From Leishmania infantum JPCM5 (Eukaryota > Euglenozoa > Kinetoplastea > Trypanosomatida > Trypanosomatidae): a stretch of DNA of 64,000 nucleotides. Both the position numbers and the translations under genes were made by a program. The stretch covers positions 129,001-193,000 of the forward strand of contig NC_009402.2 of assembly GCF_000002875.2 (NCBI RefSeq), in the 5' to 3' direction. The notes beneath the pieces are model-generated. The model made no database searches and had not been told where the DNA came from. It worked only from the letters and a program-made list of their open reading frames with translations. The stretch's first letter is position 1. Every line of letters starts with the position of its first letter. Below are positions 52,300-61,539 of the stretch, piece by piece.

Positions 52300-53070
52300 G
52301 GACGCCTTCAGGTTGAGAAATGCAGCTCCGCTACTCAGTTGGCGATGGCAAGCGTCACCGCTTGCTCGCAAGGAGTGAAGGACAAGGAGGTAAAGTGCGT
52401 GGCGCACGCACGCGTCTCGATGCGTGTGCAGCGTACAAGTGCGCTCGTGCGTGCGGAAGAGCAGCCAGAGGAGTCTGAAACCGATATAAGGTTCGCAGAT
52501 AACCCCCACGCGTGACAGAAATGCGACGCAAGACAGGGTCGGTTGTGTGTGCAGCAGCTGCTCGCGTGCGAAGGGGGCCTCTCAGAAAACAAAAACATAG
52601 AGATGCGCGCAAGTACGCGTGGGGGAGAGACCAAGCACCAATGCGTGCAGCATCCGGGCTTCATGCAGTGCATGGACACGTGAGCCTCACACCCTACGCC
52701 TTTTCGACCCTTTGGCTTTCATGAAGAGGCAACGATGCGGAGGGTGAGAGCGCTTCTCCAGACACACACACGCACACACACGCACACACACGCTCTCTCT
52801 GCAGCCCATCGGCGACGCGGTAGTGAAGTGTGACGGAGTATGGCGCGACTTCACCGCAAAGGAAAGAAAAAGCCGCCTGGGTTGGCCCCGCGGCCATCTA
52901 ACGCCGTGCCCCCCCCCTCGGGCGGATTCGCATCACTGCGATGGCTCGCCGGCTCTATTTCACTGGTTTATTGCTCACGCAGGCACGCCTATGCGAATTG
53001 GTACAAAAATAGGAACAGTAAATATATAAGCACGAAAGTTTGGTATACGGCATCATCGGTCTTGTCCCTG
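52300..53070. other. Intergenic region between the two PAP2 genes
   Basis: About 0.8 kb. A CA repeat at about 52761-52793 and a short C-run at 52911-52917 are present. No gene is supported. Confidence 0.55.
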
Positions 53071-54321
53071 CTACCCACGAGTGTGCATACGTGCGCTGGA
53101 GCACGGACGGTACAAAATCCGAGGCACCAGGTGTCCCGTGCGGGCATCCGCGACCATTATAGCACTCACAGCTATCACGGCGCTGACGATGCCGATCGCG
53201 CTGCCGGCGAGAATGTCGTCGAAGTAGTGACGGTTATCACGAGTTCGTGAGACCGCCACGACGATAGGGAGCGTAAGCGGAAGAAGACCCATGAAGATGC
53301 GCCAAAGCGAGACGCCACTGCGGCGGAACGCCTGCAGCGAGTGCAGCACGTAAAAGCAAAACGGAACGATAGCGGAAAAGCTGATGCTGCTGTGCCCGGA
53401 TGGAAAAGAGACACGCCCGTCTTTGGGCACCGTGCACAAGTCGATGCCGGTGCTCTGGGGACTGTAGCCCTCATTGCGGAGGCGGGAAAGGAAGTCGGGC
53501 CGCAGTCGACCGGCGTAGACTTTTATCGCATTCACCACCAAGGCAAAGGCCACTGAGAAAGCCTGTGTCAGAAACCAAATGTGTGCGTGGAAGAGAAAAC
53601 GCTGCCACGGATGTGCAAGAGCGTAAGTGTGCGCCTTCTGCTTGCGGGGCGCACTGGCTGTTGCACGAGAAGGCGAAGCGTCAGCTACTGAGGTGGATTC
53701 ACGGTTGCCGGTGCGCTCATCGTGGGTGTTGGCGAGAGGAGTTCTCAATGACCCCGGTTGGCAATTCGAAAGTGCAGCGGTCACCGTCGACGAGCCGACC
53801 TGCGCCTCCCGCGTCTCCACATTAGCGGACAACGGCGCACTGTTCACCAGAACCTCGATTTCTCCTTGTCTGTCCGCAGGCAGTGCAGACTGCACCGACT
53901 GTGAAGGGAATGTCAGGGGTGACGCGGAGTCGCAGCAGCTCTGCCCCTCACCAGCATTTTGCGCTGCGCCACCACCACCATCACGCTGACCTTGCATCGT
54001 AAGCCATTTTTGCTGATTGCACGGTTCGCGGGCCATGATGGCGCCGCGCCGGCGGCCCAGCCACAAATGGCGCGCCGCCTCACCCAGGATGTAGACGACG
54101 ACTGGCAAGATGGAGATGATGGGCAGCGTCCATGATGGGAACGTACCGGCACCAGCGTACGGAAAGTTGATACTTGGATCAGTCCACGAAAACGGCCGGC
54201 AGTGAGGGTGCACCTTGCTCATGCCAAGCGCAACGAGGCCGCAGATCAGGCACAGGACATAGTCATGCAGTCGAAAGAAGATGATAAAACGCCACAACGC
54301 GACAACGGTGCACGAGGCCAT
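53071..54321 (-). CDS. PAP2-family lipid phosphate phosphatase, paralogue 2, with long loop insertion
   Basis: The product has 416 residues from ATG 54321. The signature motifs are intact: KVYAGRLRPDFLSRL (267-281), RVSFPSGHSSISF (303-315) and SRTRDNRHYFDD (358-369). Several short stretches match paralogue 1 (HPHCRPFSW versus QPHCRDVDW, GRLRPDFLSRL in both), so the two arose by tandem duplication. The difference is a hydrophilic insertion of about 135 residues (97-233) in the loop between the third and fourth hydrophobic segments, rich in Ser, Gly, Gln and Ala, and a much shorter C-terminal tail. Active-site residues are all kept, so it should be catalytically competent. Substrate and location are unknown. 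Confidence 0.9.
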   Translation of the reverse strand: MASCTVVALWRFIIFFRLHDYVLCLICGLVALGMSKVHPHCRPFSWTDPSINFPYAGAGTFPSWTLPIISILPVVVYILGEAARHLWLGRRRGAIMAREPCNQQKWLTMQGQRDGGGGAAQNAGEGQSCCDSASPLTFPSQSVQSALPADRQGEIEVLVNSAPLSANVETREAQVGSSTVTAALSNCQPGSLRTPLANTHDERTGNRESTSVADASPSRATASAPRKQKAHTYALAHPWQRFLFHAHIWFLTQAFSVAFALVVNAIKVYAGRLRPDFLSRLRNEGYSPQSTGIDLCTVPKDGRVSFPSGHSSISFSAIVPFCFYVLHSLQAFRRSGVSLWRIFMGLLPLTLPIVVAVSRTRDNRHYFDDILAGSAIGIVSAVIAVSAIMVADARTGHLVPRILYRPCSSARMHTRG

Positions 54322-56532
54322 AGTCGCTCGTGTTGTTATCGCACCGTTTTCTGCTCAGGGGAGGAGTAGCAAAGGGGGTACCGTGTCGCTCAAAGAGCGG
54401 AAGTGGCAGGGAGGAAGAAACAGGCAGCAGATATACGGGTGGCAGAGCGGAGAGCAGCCAGGCAGGGGGCTGGGCCCCAGCAGAACGTGCACAGGCGGTT
54501 GCTTATGTGTGGATGGGTAGGTATACGTGCACGTGCTAAAGGGAAAAAAAAGCGTAAATGATTGAACTATAAAGGAGTGTAACGGTGGCGGTTGGTAGTC
54601 TGGAGTGTAGAAAACGACTCGAACGCTACGGGTGTGAGACATTTCCCGGATCGAGTTAAGGTTTAGAGCCAGTGAGGAAGAAAAGGAGAAGGTAGATGAG
54701 CGCCAAGAGCGACCATTTCACATCAACGCCGTCGGCGTGGTTGGCCGCGGCATTTCTGCGCCGGTAAGGGGGGTGGTGGCCGTCGCCGCGGTGTCCTAGC
54801 CGCAAAACTGCAGTGAGCACCAAACTTGAGGTCCTCCGCGTCTCCTCTCCTCACTCGTTCATCCACCATCGCTTGTAGCAGTATCAAGAAAGGAAAACCA
54901 ATACGGCACCGGCCACACCCAGAAAGTGCACAGCACGCCATGATGAGCGCGCAGTGAGGCATAGGTGCTCTTCTTGATTCTAAGCGCTGGCACAAGGGCG
55001 CCCACCCCCCATGAACGCGTTTCACTTGCGATGTTGCCTGAGTCGACTTCCTCGACTACACCAACTGCGTACGCATGCAAGGTCAGGCATCTCTTTGCGC
55101 TTGTGTGAGGTGTCGCTTCTTCTCCGCGTCATGTATCCTCGCGCGGTGTACTAATCTGTCTCTAGCGCTCATACCCACGCATACATGCGGACAGTGGGAA
55201 AGTCTAGAACATGCGGAGCTGGGCGGATCGATGTGGAGGGAGAGAGGTGGATGAAGAGTTCTGGTAGGCGGCACGACAGGCTACGTGGATGCTGCATGGC
55301 ACATGTCTCTTTCCCTCTCTGCCTCTGTCTGTCTCTACGACATCGCAGCGGCGTCGTTTGTCGGTGGAGATAACAAAGACTTCACGGCGACCACAGCGTG
55401 CAACCGCTCCCTACCCCGTACGCAGTCGAGGGGGAGGGGGAGGGGGGAGGGCGGACGAAGAAACGAAGCGTTACGCGTACAGCCCTACTTCGTTGCGCGG
55501 GTGAGGAGGCTGTATGCGCGACAGCTCCAAGGATGCGGTGGGTGCAAGGCGAGAGAGAGAGAGAGATGCACATAAAAGGCAAACAAGAAAGCAGAGAAGT
55601 GTGAGATAGTGTGTGACGATGTTTATGTTTGTATTTCGTTCCCATGAGGAAACATCAGATATGTACGTATATATATATATATATATGTATACATGTATGC
55701 TTGTGTGTACATACGCGCGCTCGCATCTATGTATACATGTGAAAGACGCAGACGGCGTGGAAGGTAGACGAGAAAGGAGTTAAGAGGGTGGCACGACATC
55801 AAGGTTTCAACTAGGACATCTCTTGTTGCGCTCATTCTTTCCTTCCTCCGCACGCAGGCAGCCTGCAAGGAGCGATTGCGGCGTCTTGCTGAGGTGCACT
55901 CGACCCCTACTACTGAGCTCTGATGCAGGCGGAACAAAATATCCGTCAAACTCTCTCGCGACGCTGCAAACTGAGCTCCTCAGACCCATGCAAGTCACAA
56001 GTGGGTGAGAAGGTCCGCCAGAGCACCAGTGCCAAGTAAACTTCCGCAGAATCTAGTGAGGTGCCGCGGAAAGAGGGCGTGTGGCGCAGCGCGTGTGCCT
56101 TCTCTTGCCCTTCCTTGCTGGCCCTCACCCTCTACGCTTGTGTGTGCGTGCGTGTCTATGTGTGTGTGTCTGTGTGTGTGTGTGTGGGGGGGGGAGGGGG
56201 TCTGTGACACGCTGGCGCTCCCCTCTTCTTCATCGTGGGCTTCTGCTGGTGAAGCGTTTGTATGCGGAGGGGTGTCTCACCGCATCTTACAAACCACATA
56301 AAAAGAAAAGCAAGAAATACTGATCGATATAGCAATCACACACACACACACGCACACGCGCACATCTCAGCATGCGGAGCAGTCCCATTCGGCCTGTCGT
56401 TTGCCCGGCGCCACTGGTGAGCACGACGCGACGCAAAGTACTAGCTTCTCATTCACCTGGGCTGAGCTCGCCGCCTCGTACACACACACACACAAACGCA
56501 CGTAGGGCTCTCGCTCACACTACGATTACGCC
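54322..56532. other. Intergenic region between PAP2 paralogue 2 and CBP1
   Basis: About 2.2 kb. It holds a TA repeat (55669-55686), a GA repeat near 55551-55566, a GT repeat with a G-run near 56157-56192 and a CA repeat near 56338-56352. No gene is supported; most would be the CBP1 3' UTR. Confidence 0.55.
55669..55686. repeat. (TA)n microsatellite
   Basis: An uninterrupted AT/TA alternation, followed by TATACATGTATG-like sequence. It lies in the inferred CBP1 3' UTR. Confidence 0.85.
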
Positions 56533-57921
56533 TTATGCCAAACGCCGGTCGTGCAGGAAGCGGTGCACCATGAACAACGCGACCTCTGGCTGATCCATCG
56601 GTACCATGTGACCAGCATCGTAGATGCGCACAAAACTGAGGCCTCCGTAACTGCGCTCCTGACCAGCCCAACGACCGCTGACAGCGAACTCCACATTTGG
56701 CGCAGTATTGAAGCCGTCCGTACCAAACCACTGCAGTGCCTTGACCCACGCCTCGTTGCCCAGCCAGTTACATATGAAGTCCATATCACCGGCGTAGATC
56801 AACACACGAATGCCCATATCCAACATGTGTGGGAAGGTAAAGTTAAAGTTGCGCATGTAGTCCCTCTCGAAGAGCGCGCTGACCTCACCGTTACACGTGG
56901 ACCACTGCGCCTTAGCGCTGGCACCCAGCGATGCTCGGACGGTTGGCTTATGGTAAAAGTCGATCGTATTCTGCATCGGGTAGCACAAGTCGCCGATGCA
57001 CTGCTTGCGGATATCATAGCTGTTGCGGCCGGTTGCATAGTAATGATCCACGTACTCGGCCCAGAGCGCGGTGGCCACGCTGCACGACACGTCCGAGTCG
57101 TCGGGCCCCTCGTTGCACTTCTTCGTCTTCTCCAAGCAAGCTGGCAGCAGCGAGAGCATCTCCTCGTACGCCTTCTCGGTAATGCAGGGAGCACCCAGCT
57201 TCTCCTTGCACCAGTAGTAAGCGGTTTGGGCGTGGAAGGGGAGCTGCGTGTACGGGTCCGTGAGGCCGTTGCCGATGGCGATGCCCTTAAGATTGATGTG
57301 CAGGCCGTCACTGCGCTCGTTGCCCATGAGGATACGGTGGCTCACGGCAGGAACATAGTGCCCGCCATAGCTCTCACCAATGATGTAGAAGTCGTTCGCG
57401 CCCGTGATCGACGGCGACGTAAAGCGCCGCGCAAACAGCTGCAGGAATTTGTACATGTCCTCCGCAACCTCGCTCTGATTGTGCGCATAGTTGGACTTAT
57501 CGCCGTACGAGTAGCCCACACCGGTCGGCTGGTCCACGAACAGCAGGTACGCCTCGTCATTCCACCCGTAAGTATTGTGGTAGAGCTCACCAGACGTCTC
57601 GTTCATCATACAGGGGCCGAGCTCCGTGAGCAGGGCCATGCTGGAGCTGCACCCCGGGCCGCCCGTCATCCACATAATCACCGGCGGCTCGCGGAAATCA
57701 TTTGGCCACTTACGCGGGCCGAACAGCCAGTAGAAGTAGTGCTTCAGTGTCTGGTTGACGCCGGGAATGTTGATATAGCCGCTCGACTGCACCACCGATG
57801 GGTCGCAGCTCGCGTACCCGTGGTGTGGCGTGCTCGCGTACACGGTGCGCACGCACGCCCATGGCACCATCGTAACGAAGAGCGCCACTAGCAGCGCTGT
57901 GGTCGAGAGAGAAGACGCCAT
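56533..57921 (-). CDS. CBP1: Serine carboxypeptidase (S10 family), secretory/lysosomal
   Basis: The product is a lumenal exopeptidase that removes C-terminal residues, expected in lysosomes or the endosomal system. It has 462 residues, starting MASSLSTTALLVALFVTMVP, a clear signal peptide ending near residue 30. S10 landmarks are all present: MWMTGGPGCSSS (84-94), the oxyanion and substrate region YGWNDEAYLLFVDQPTGVGYS (118-138), nucleophile Ser184 in IIGESYGGHYVP, Asp381 in YAGDMDFICNW, and His438 in YDAGHMVPMDQP. Several NxS/T sites (NQT, NET, NQS, NFT) could be glycosylated. A 131-codon upstream extension in frame is excluded because a pyrimidine tract and AG at 57929-57928 lie between it and the ATG. 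The name comes from the L. major homologue as I recall it. Confidence 0.95.
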   Translation of the reverse strand: MASSLSTTALLVALFVTMVPWACVRTVYASTPHHGYASCDPSVVQSSGYINIPGVNQTLKHYFYWLFGPRKWPNDFREPPVIMWMTGGPGCSSSMALLTELGPCMMNETSGELYHNTYGWNDEAYLLFVDQPTGVGYSYGDKSNYAHNQSEVAEDMYKFLQLFARRFTSPSITGANDFYIIGESYGGHYVPAVSHRILMGNERSDGLHINLKGIAIGNGLTDPYTQLPFHAQTAYYWCKEKLGAPCITEKAYEEMLSLLPACLEKTKKCNEGPDDSDVSCSVATALWAEYVDHYYATGRNSYDIRKQCIGDLCYPMQNTIDFYHKPTVRASLGASAKAQWSTCNGEVSALFERDYMRNFNFTFPHMLDMGIRVLIYAGDMDFICNWLGNEAWVKALQWFGTDGFNTAPNVEFAVSGRWAGQERSYGGLSFVRIYDAGHMVPMDQPEVALFMVHRFLHDRRLA

Positions 57922-59787
57922 GATATGCTGTGAGGAGAAGCAAGAACAACAAAGGAAGAAAGGGAGGAAAATGAGGAATACGACCGAGTGCTGATCCGGC
58001 CGCGTGTCGCTAGCCCACACACAACCGAAGAACGCGACAACAAAATGGGGCGCGATGTTTCGGGGGGAGGGGAGGGGGCGGTGCGTTTGCCTCGTCTCTT
58101 TGAACGACGCCAAGTGTGTCCTGGTGCCTCGGGCGTGTGGCGTGAGAAAGAGGTGCCTAAGCGTCTGCTGGGGCGGGGGGGGGGGCTGGAGAAATGATGG
58201 TTGCAGAGAGGGCGGCGAGCAACAGAGGGGATAGAAGAGTAGAAGAGATGACAGCACAAGTTTGCGCGTGCATGCCTGTCGATCAAGTGCCGACCTGACA
58301 CTGGGCCGTTTCACGCCTCATGCAGGGGGGAGGGAAAGGGAAAGGGGGAAAGGCGCTTCCCATACGGAGGGATAGCTGCGCTCACCTCACTTGCCACTGC
58401 GCCAAAGGGGGAGGGGGAGAGGGACAGTGAAGAATCTAAGCAGCGCGACACATCGGCAGTGAGATGCCTCACGAAAGGTCGGACCACGTCTTGAAAAATC
58501 TCGCGACGACGCCCCGGCATCTTTCGACCCTCGTCCGCTGCCCCTTCTTAGTAGCATTCACGTTTTGAGGGGTTGCTGTAATGCGGCACGCAACGTTGGA
58601 CGGAGCGTTGTTGCAGGCAGCCATGAAGACCAGAGTCCACGGAGACGGATTTCCAACACTAGGCGGGGGACGTAAAGCGCAGGCCACTCGGCAGCGCTCG
58701 TTTCGCTGCTGTATGGCAGGCGCTGCACTTTACACTTCTGATCCCCTTCCCCGCCCTCTATCTTAGCATAATACGAAAACCAAGAAAACGCTGCCGTTTT
58801 GGTGAGGCATGAGCACGCGGTGAAGGAGGGATCTTCATGCGGATGGTTGGGAGGGGGAAGGGTTGGAGGCAGCAGCAGTAAGGATAAGCATGAGTGGCGG
58901 CCGTAGCACACCTTTATCATCTGGTCGTATTCGCAGTGGCACACGCACAGGCAAGCGCGCGCACGCACGCACCACGTGAAGATGGAGAAGAAGACGTTGA
59001 GAGAGAGCGCGGGAGAGGCGCCTCCGCACATACATTAGCAGAAAACAGGAGGCAGCACCACTTATCATGAAGATAAGAAATAAGCGAGTACGGCAGCATC
59101 GCGTGCAGGCAGGATGAGCGCCTCTTTCCCTTCGCCATCGTAAGAGAGAGGGAGTTACACGGAGGCCATGGAGCGAGTCGACAGATTGGTCTCAGTCGAT
59201 CCGACTGGGGGGGGGGCGGTGTGTGTGTGTGAGAGAGACAACAAGCAAGTGAGGGTGGCGAAAGACAACAACCAAAGGCGGGCACAGAGAGAGCAGGCGA
59301 GACGGTTGGAAGGGAAGGGAGAGGAGAGGCAAGCATATGTAAAGATGGAGCAGAAGAGGCAGCGGCGCAGGCACTGGAACGACTGCTCCCCCTCCTCTTG
59401 CGCGCTCGCGCTCTATCCGCGCGCACACTTTGTGTCGTCGAGTACGCAAAATGAAGCGGTGCCCTCACGATACGTGCGCCCCTCGGCTGCTGCGTTGATG
59501 CCTATCGTTGCTCAACGGCCGTTCAACGCCGAGTAGAGTGCTCGATGAGACCAAAAAAAAAGTTTGACACAGACGCACACACACACACACAGACCAGCTT
59601 TCCTTCGCACGTGCACAGACCATCAGCGTCACGCGCAACACAAATGATGAACGAGCACTAGCATTCCAACGAGCTGAGGGAGGAGGAAGGCGACGGACAA
59701 CACGAGGCGCTTGTGTGTGTGTGTGTGTGTGTGCCCAGTATTGGAGGGAGATCAGCACTGATGGAGCCACCACCACCATACACACAC
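57922..59787. other. Intergenic region between CBP1 and tubulin cofactor B
   Basis: About 1.9 kb. It shows G-runs near 58176-58185 and 59209-59216, CA repeats near 59575-59592, a GT repeat near 59712-59731 and A9 at 59552-59560. No gene is supported. Confidence 0.55.
57928..57978 (-). promoter_or_regulatory. Predicted polypyrimidine tract and spliced-leader acceptor for CBP1
   Basis: Minus-strand sequence opposite 57932-57978 is almost entirely C and T and ends in CACAG with AG at 57929-57928. The ATG follows after only six nucleotides, so the mature leader would be the spliced leader plus six bases. Confidence 0.55.
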
Positions 59788-60486
59788 TCAGTACTCTTGA
59801 GGAGGAAAGTCACCCACTTCTACCTGATTTGGGCGCAGCACACCGCCGTACAGGGGCATGCATTCAAACAGCGTTTCCCCCTTCACCGTGCCGTTGGATT
59901 TGCCGACTGGCTCGTCAAACTCGACGCCGATCCAATACCCTGGCTTCAGCGCTGCCACACGTCCGACGTACCGCACCGTGCCGAGACGCTCGCCGGGTTG
60001 GCAACAGCAACGGTCACCCACCTTTATCTTGTCCGCCTCCGCCTTGTAACTGTCATCGTCCGGCCCGGACGGCACTTCGATGCCACCCTTCGCCATCTCC
60101 TCCCGCTGCAGGGCCAGCATACGCTCCTTGTAGGCGCGGAGATTGTCGGGCCGCTTAAGCCACTCCTCGTCCGTCATCTCGTACTTCTCTACCTTCGACA
60201 CGTCATCGTAGTTATCCACCTGCGCAGCAGGTCGAAGATCGACGACGTGAATGCGATAACCTGTCTCGCACCCGTAAAAGCCCAGCAGCTTTTCATCCTT
60301 CATGTTGCCCTCCACCTTGCAGTCGCGCGTGTCGTACAGCTCTAGCCGAATCTGTTCCGCCGGGATGCCAAAACGCGAGTACATATCTTCCCTAATGCTC
60401 TGCACCGTCTGCGCAAGCCCGTACGCCTTCTCCGGCACCACTCGCTGGCTCGCCGAGTGGGTGATCATTACCTTTACAATAGACAT
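59788..60486 (-). CDS. Tubulin-folding cofactor B (TBCB/Alf1)
   Basis: The cofactor handles alpha-tubulin after release from the CCT chaperonin and, with cofactor E, helps form or dissociate the alpha/beta dimer. The 232-residue product has the family's two domains: an N-terminal ubiquitin-like domain (1-85, KVMITHSASQRVVPEK, GIPAEQIRLELYD, YRIHVVDL) and a C-terminal CAP-Gly domain (about 155-226, VGDRCCCQPGERLGTVRYVG, KPGYWIGVEFDEPVGKSNG, LFECMPLYGGVLRP). A helical linker with KYEMTDEEW lies between. The CAP-Gly signature reads GKSNG at 195-199 in place of the usual GKNDG. The protein stops at PPQEY, whereas the mammalian one continues to an acidic end. It starts at ATG 60486, with an acceptor AG at 60503-60502. 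Confidence 0.95.
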   Translation of the reverse strand: MSIVKVMITHSASQRVVPEKAYGLAQTVQSIREDMYSRFGIPAEQIRLELYDTRDCKVEGNMKDEKLLGFYGCETGYRIHVVDLRPAAQVDNYDDVSKVEKYEMTDEEWLKRPDNLRAYKERMLALQREEMAKGGIEVPSGPDDDSYKAEADKIKVGDRCCCQPGERLGTVRYVGRVAALKPGYWIGVEFDEPVGKSNGTVKGETLFECMPLYGGVLRPNQVEVGDFPPQEY

Positions 60487-61539
60487 GGCTTTCGTGACGC
60501 GCTAATCCGCGCGAGTAAGGGAGGGGAGGGGCGCACGAGCGCTATCGAGAGAGTCGTCCGGTGTGGAAGACGTCGTTGCACCGCGAACGAAAACAAACCA
60601 CAAAAAGATAGCGCAGGTGATCAGCGAGGACGCGAGAGGAGGGGAGGAGGAGGGACCCGTTTTCTCGGATGACGGATCGTGAGCAACGCCGTATAAAGAG
60701 AGCGACAAGGGGGGGAGTGGGAGGGGGTGGTGGTTGGTGGCAAAAAGAGCGCAAGCGTCGATGGCTACCATCCAACACTCGGCACACGCGCGTGCATACA
60801 CGCGTGTCTGCATCTGCGTCCTATGAGCATGTGCCTTCCTTTGCCTGTTTCCGGTTGCAAGCGCGCTTGTTTCAGACGCGCAAGCCGCACGGAGGCAAAC
60901 AGACTTGTACACGTGCAATGGCCGAAATCGCGCTTGCGGGCGTCGCCGTGGCTCATGGTGATGCTTCACCGATTTTGCTTTTTCTATCGTGTTTTCCTGC
61001 GTGTGCCTTGTGCACGCCAGAAGCTCAGCAAATGTACATACACACCAGCACACAAAGGAGTGAAAGCGGGCGGTGCGTCGACGTCCGGGGATGGGACACG
61101 GGGATGGCCGCGGAAGGGAGAGAAGGGAAAGGGCGTAACCTCTACCAGAGCAGGGCACGCAAACACTTGCGGCGCTATCTCACGCTCCAGAATGTTCTCT
61201 GACACTTGACGCGCCTCCCTCCTCCGCTAAAGCCTGCCCCCTCCCCCTCTGCGCATCCCATCGCGAGCCACTCCATCAACCACTCCATCGTTACACCTTG
61301 CTTCAGGCCTGCGAGCACACAACGGCGCGCCTGCCAACAACATGCAGGCCACCGAAAAAAAAAACACAAAAAGAAGCGTTCGCCACCGACACTACTGTAC
61401 ATCTCTCTCCCTCCCGCCCCCGTGGTTCCAGCTCGCGCGTCTAGCACGGCTTCGAGTCGCACGTGCATGCGTCGACAGTCATGGCGAGTGAGACTTGAAA
61501 ATGCCGCGGCCGACCACGGCCATCGGTGCCTCGGCGCCC
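60487..61539. other. Intergenic region between tubulin cofactor B and PF20
   Basis: About 1.05 kb. Purine-rich plus-strand sequence at 60630-60660 and 60700-60735 gives further pyrimidine tracts. A9 lies at 61355-61363. No gene is supported. Confidence 0.55.
60502..60534 (-). promoter_or_regulatory. Predicted polypyrimidine tract and spliced-leader acceptor for tubulin cofactor B
   Basis: The minus strand reads CCCCTCCCCTCCCTTAC opposite 60514-60531, and the first following AG lies at 60503-60502, leaving about 15 nt of 5' UTR. Confidence 0.45.

Noticed and set aside
56533..58314. Full 593-residue reading of CBP1 from the upstream in-frame start
   Set aside because: The upstream 131 codons cover the pyrimidine tract and acceptor, are Pro/Ser-rich, and would bury the signal peptide.
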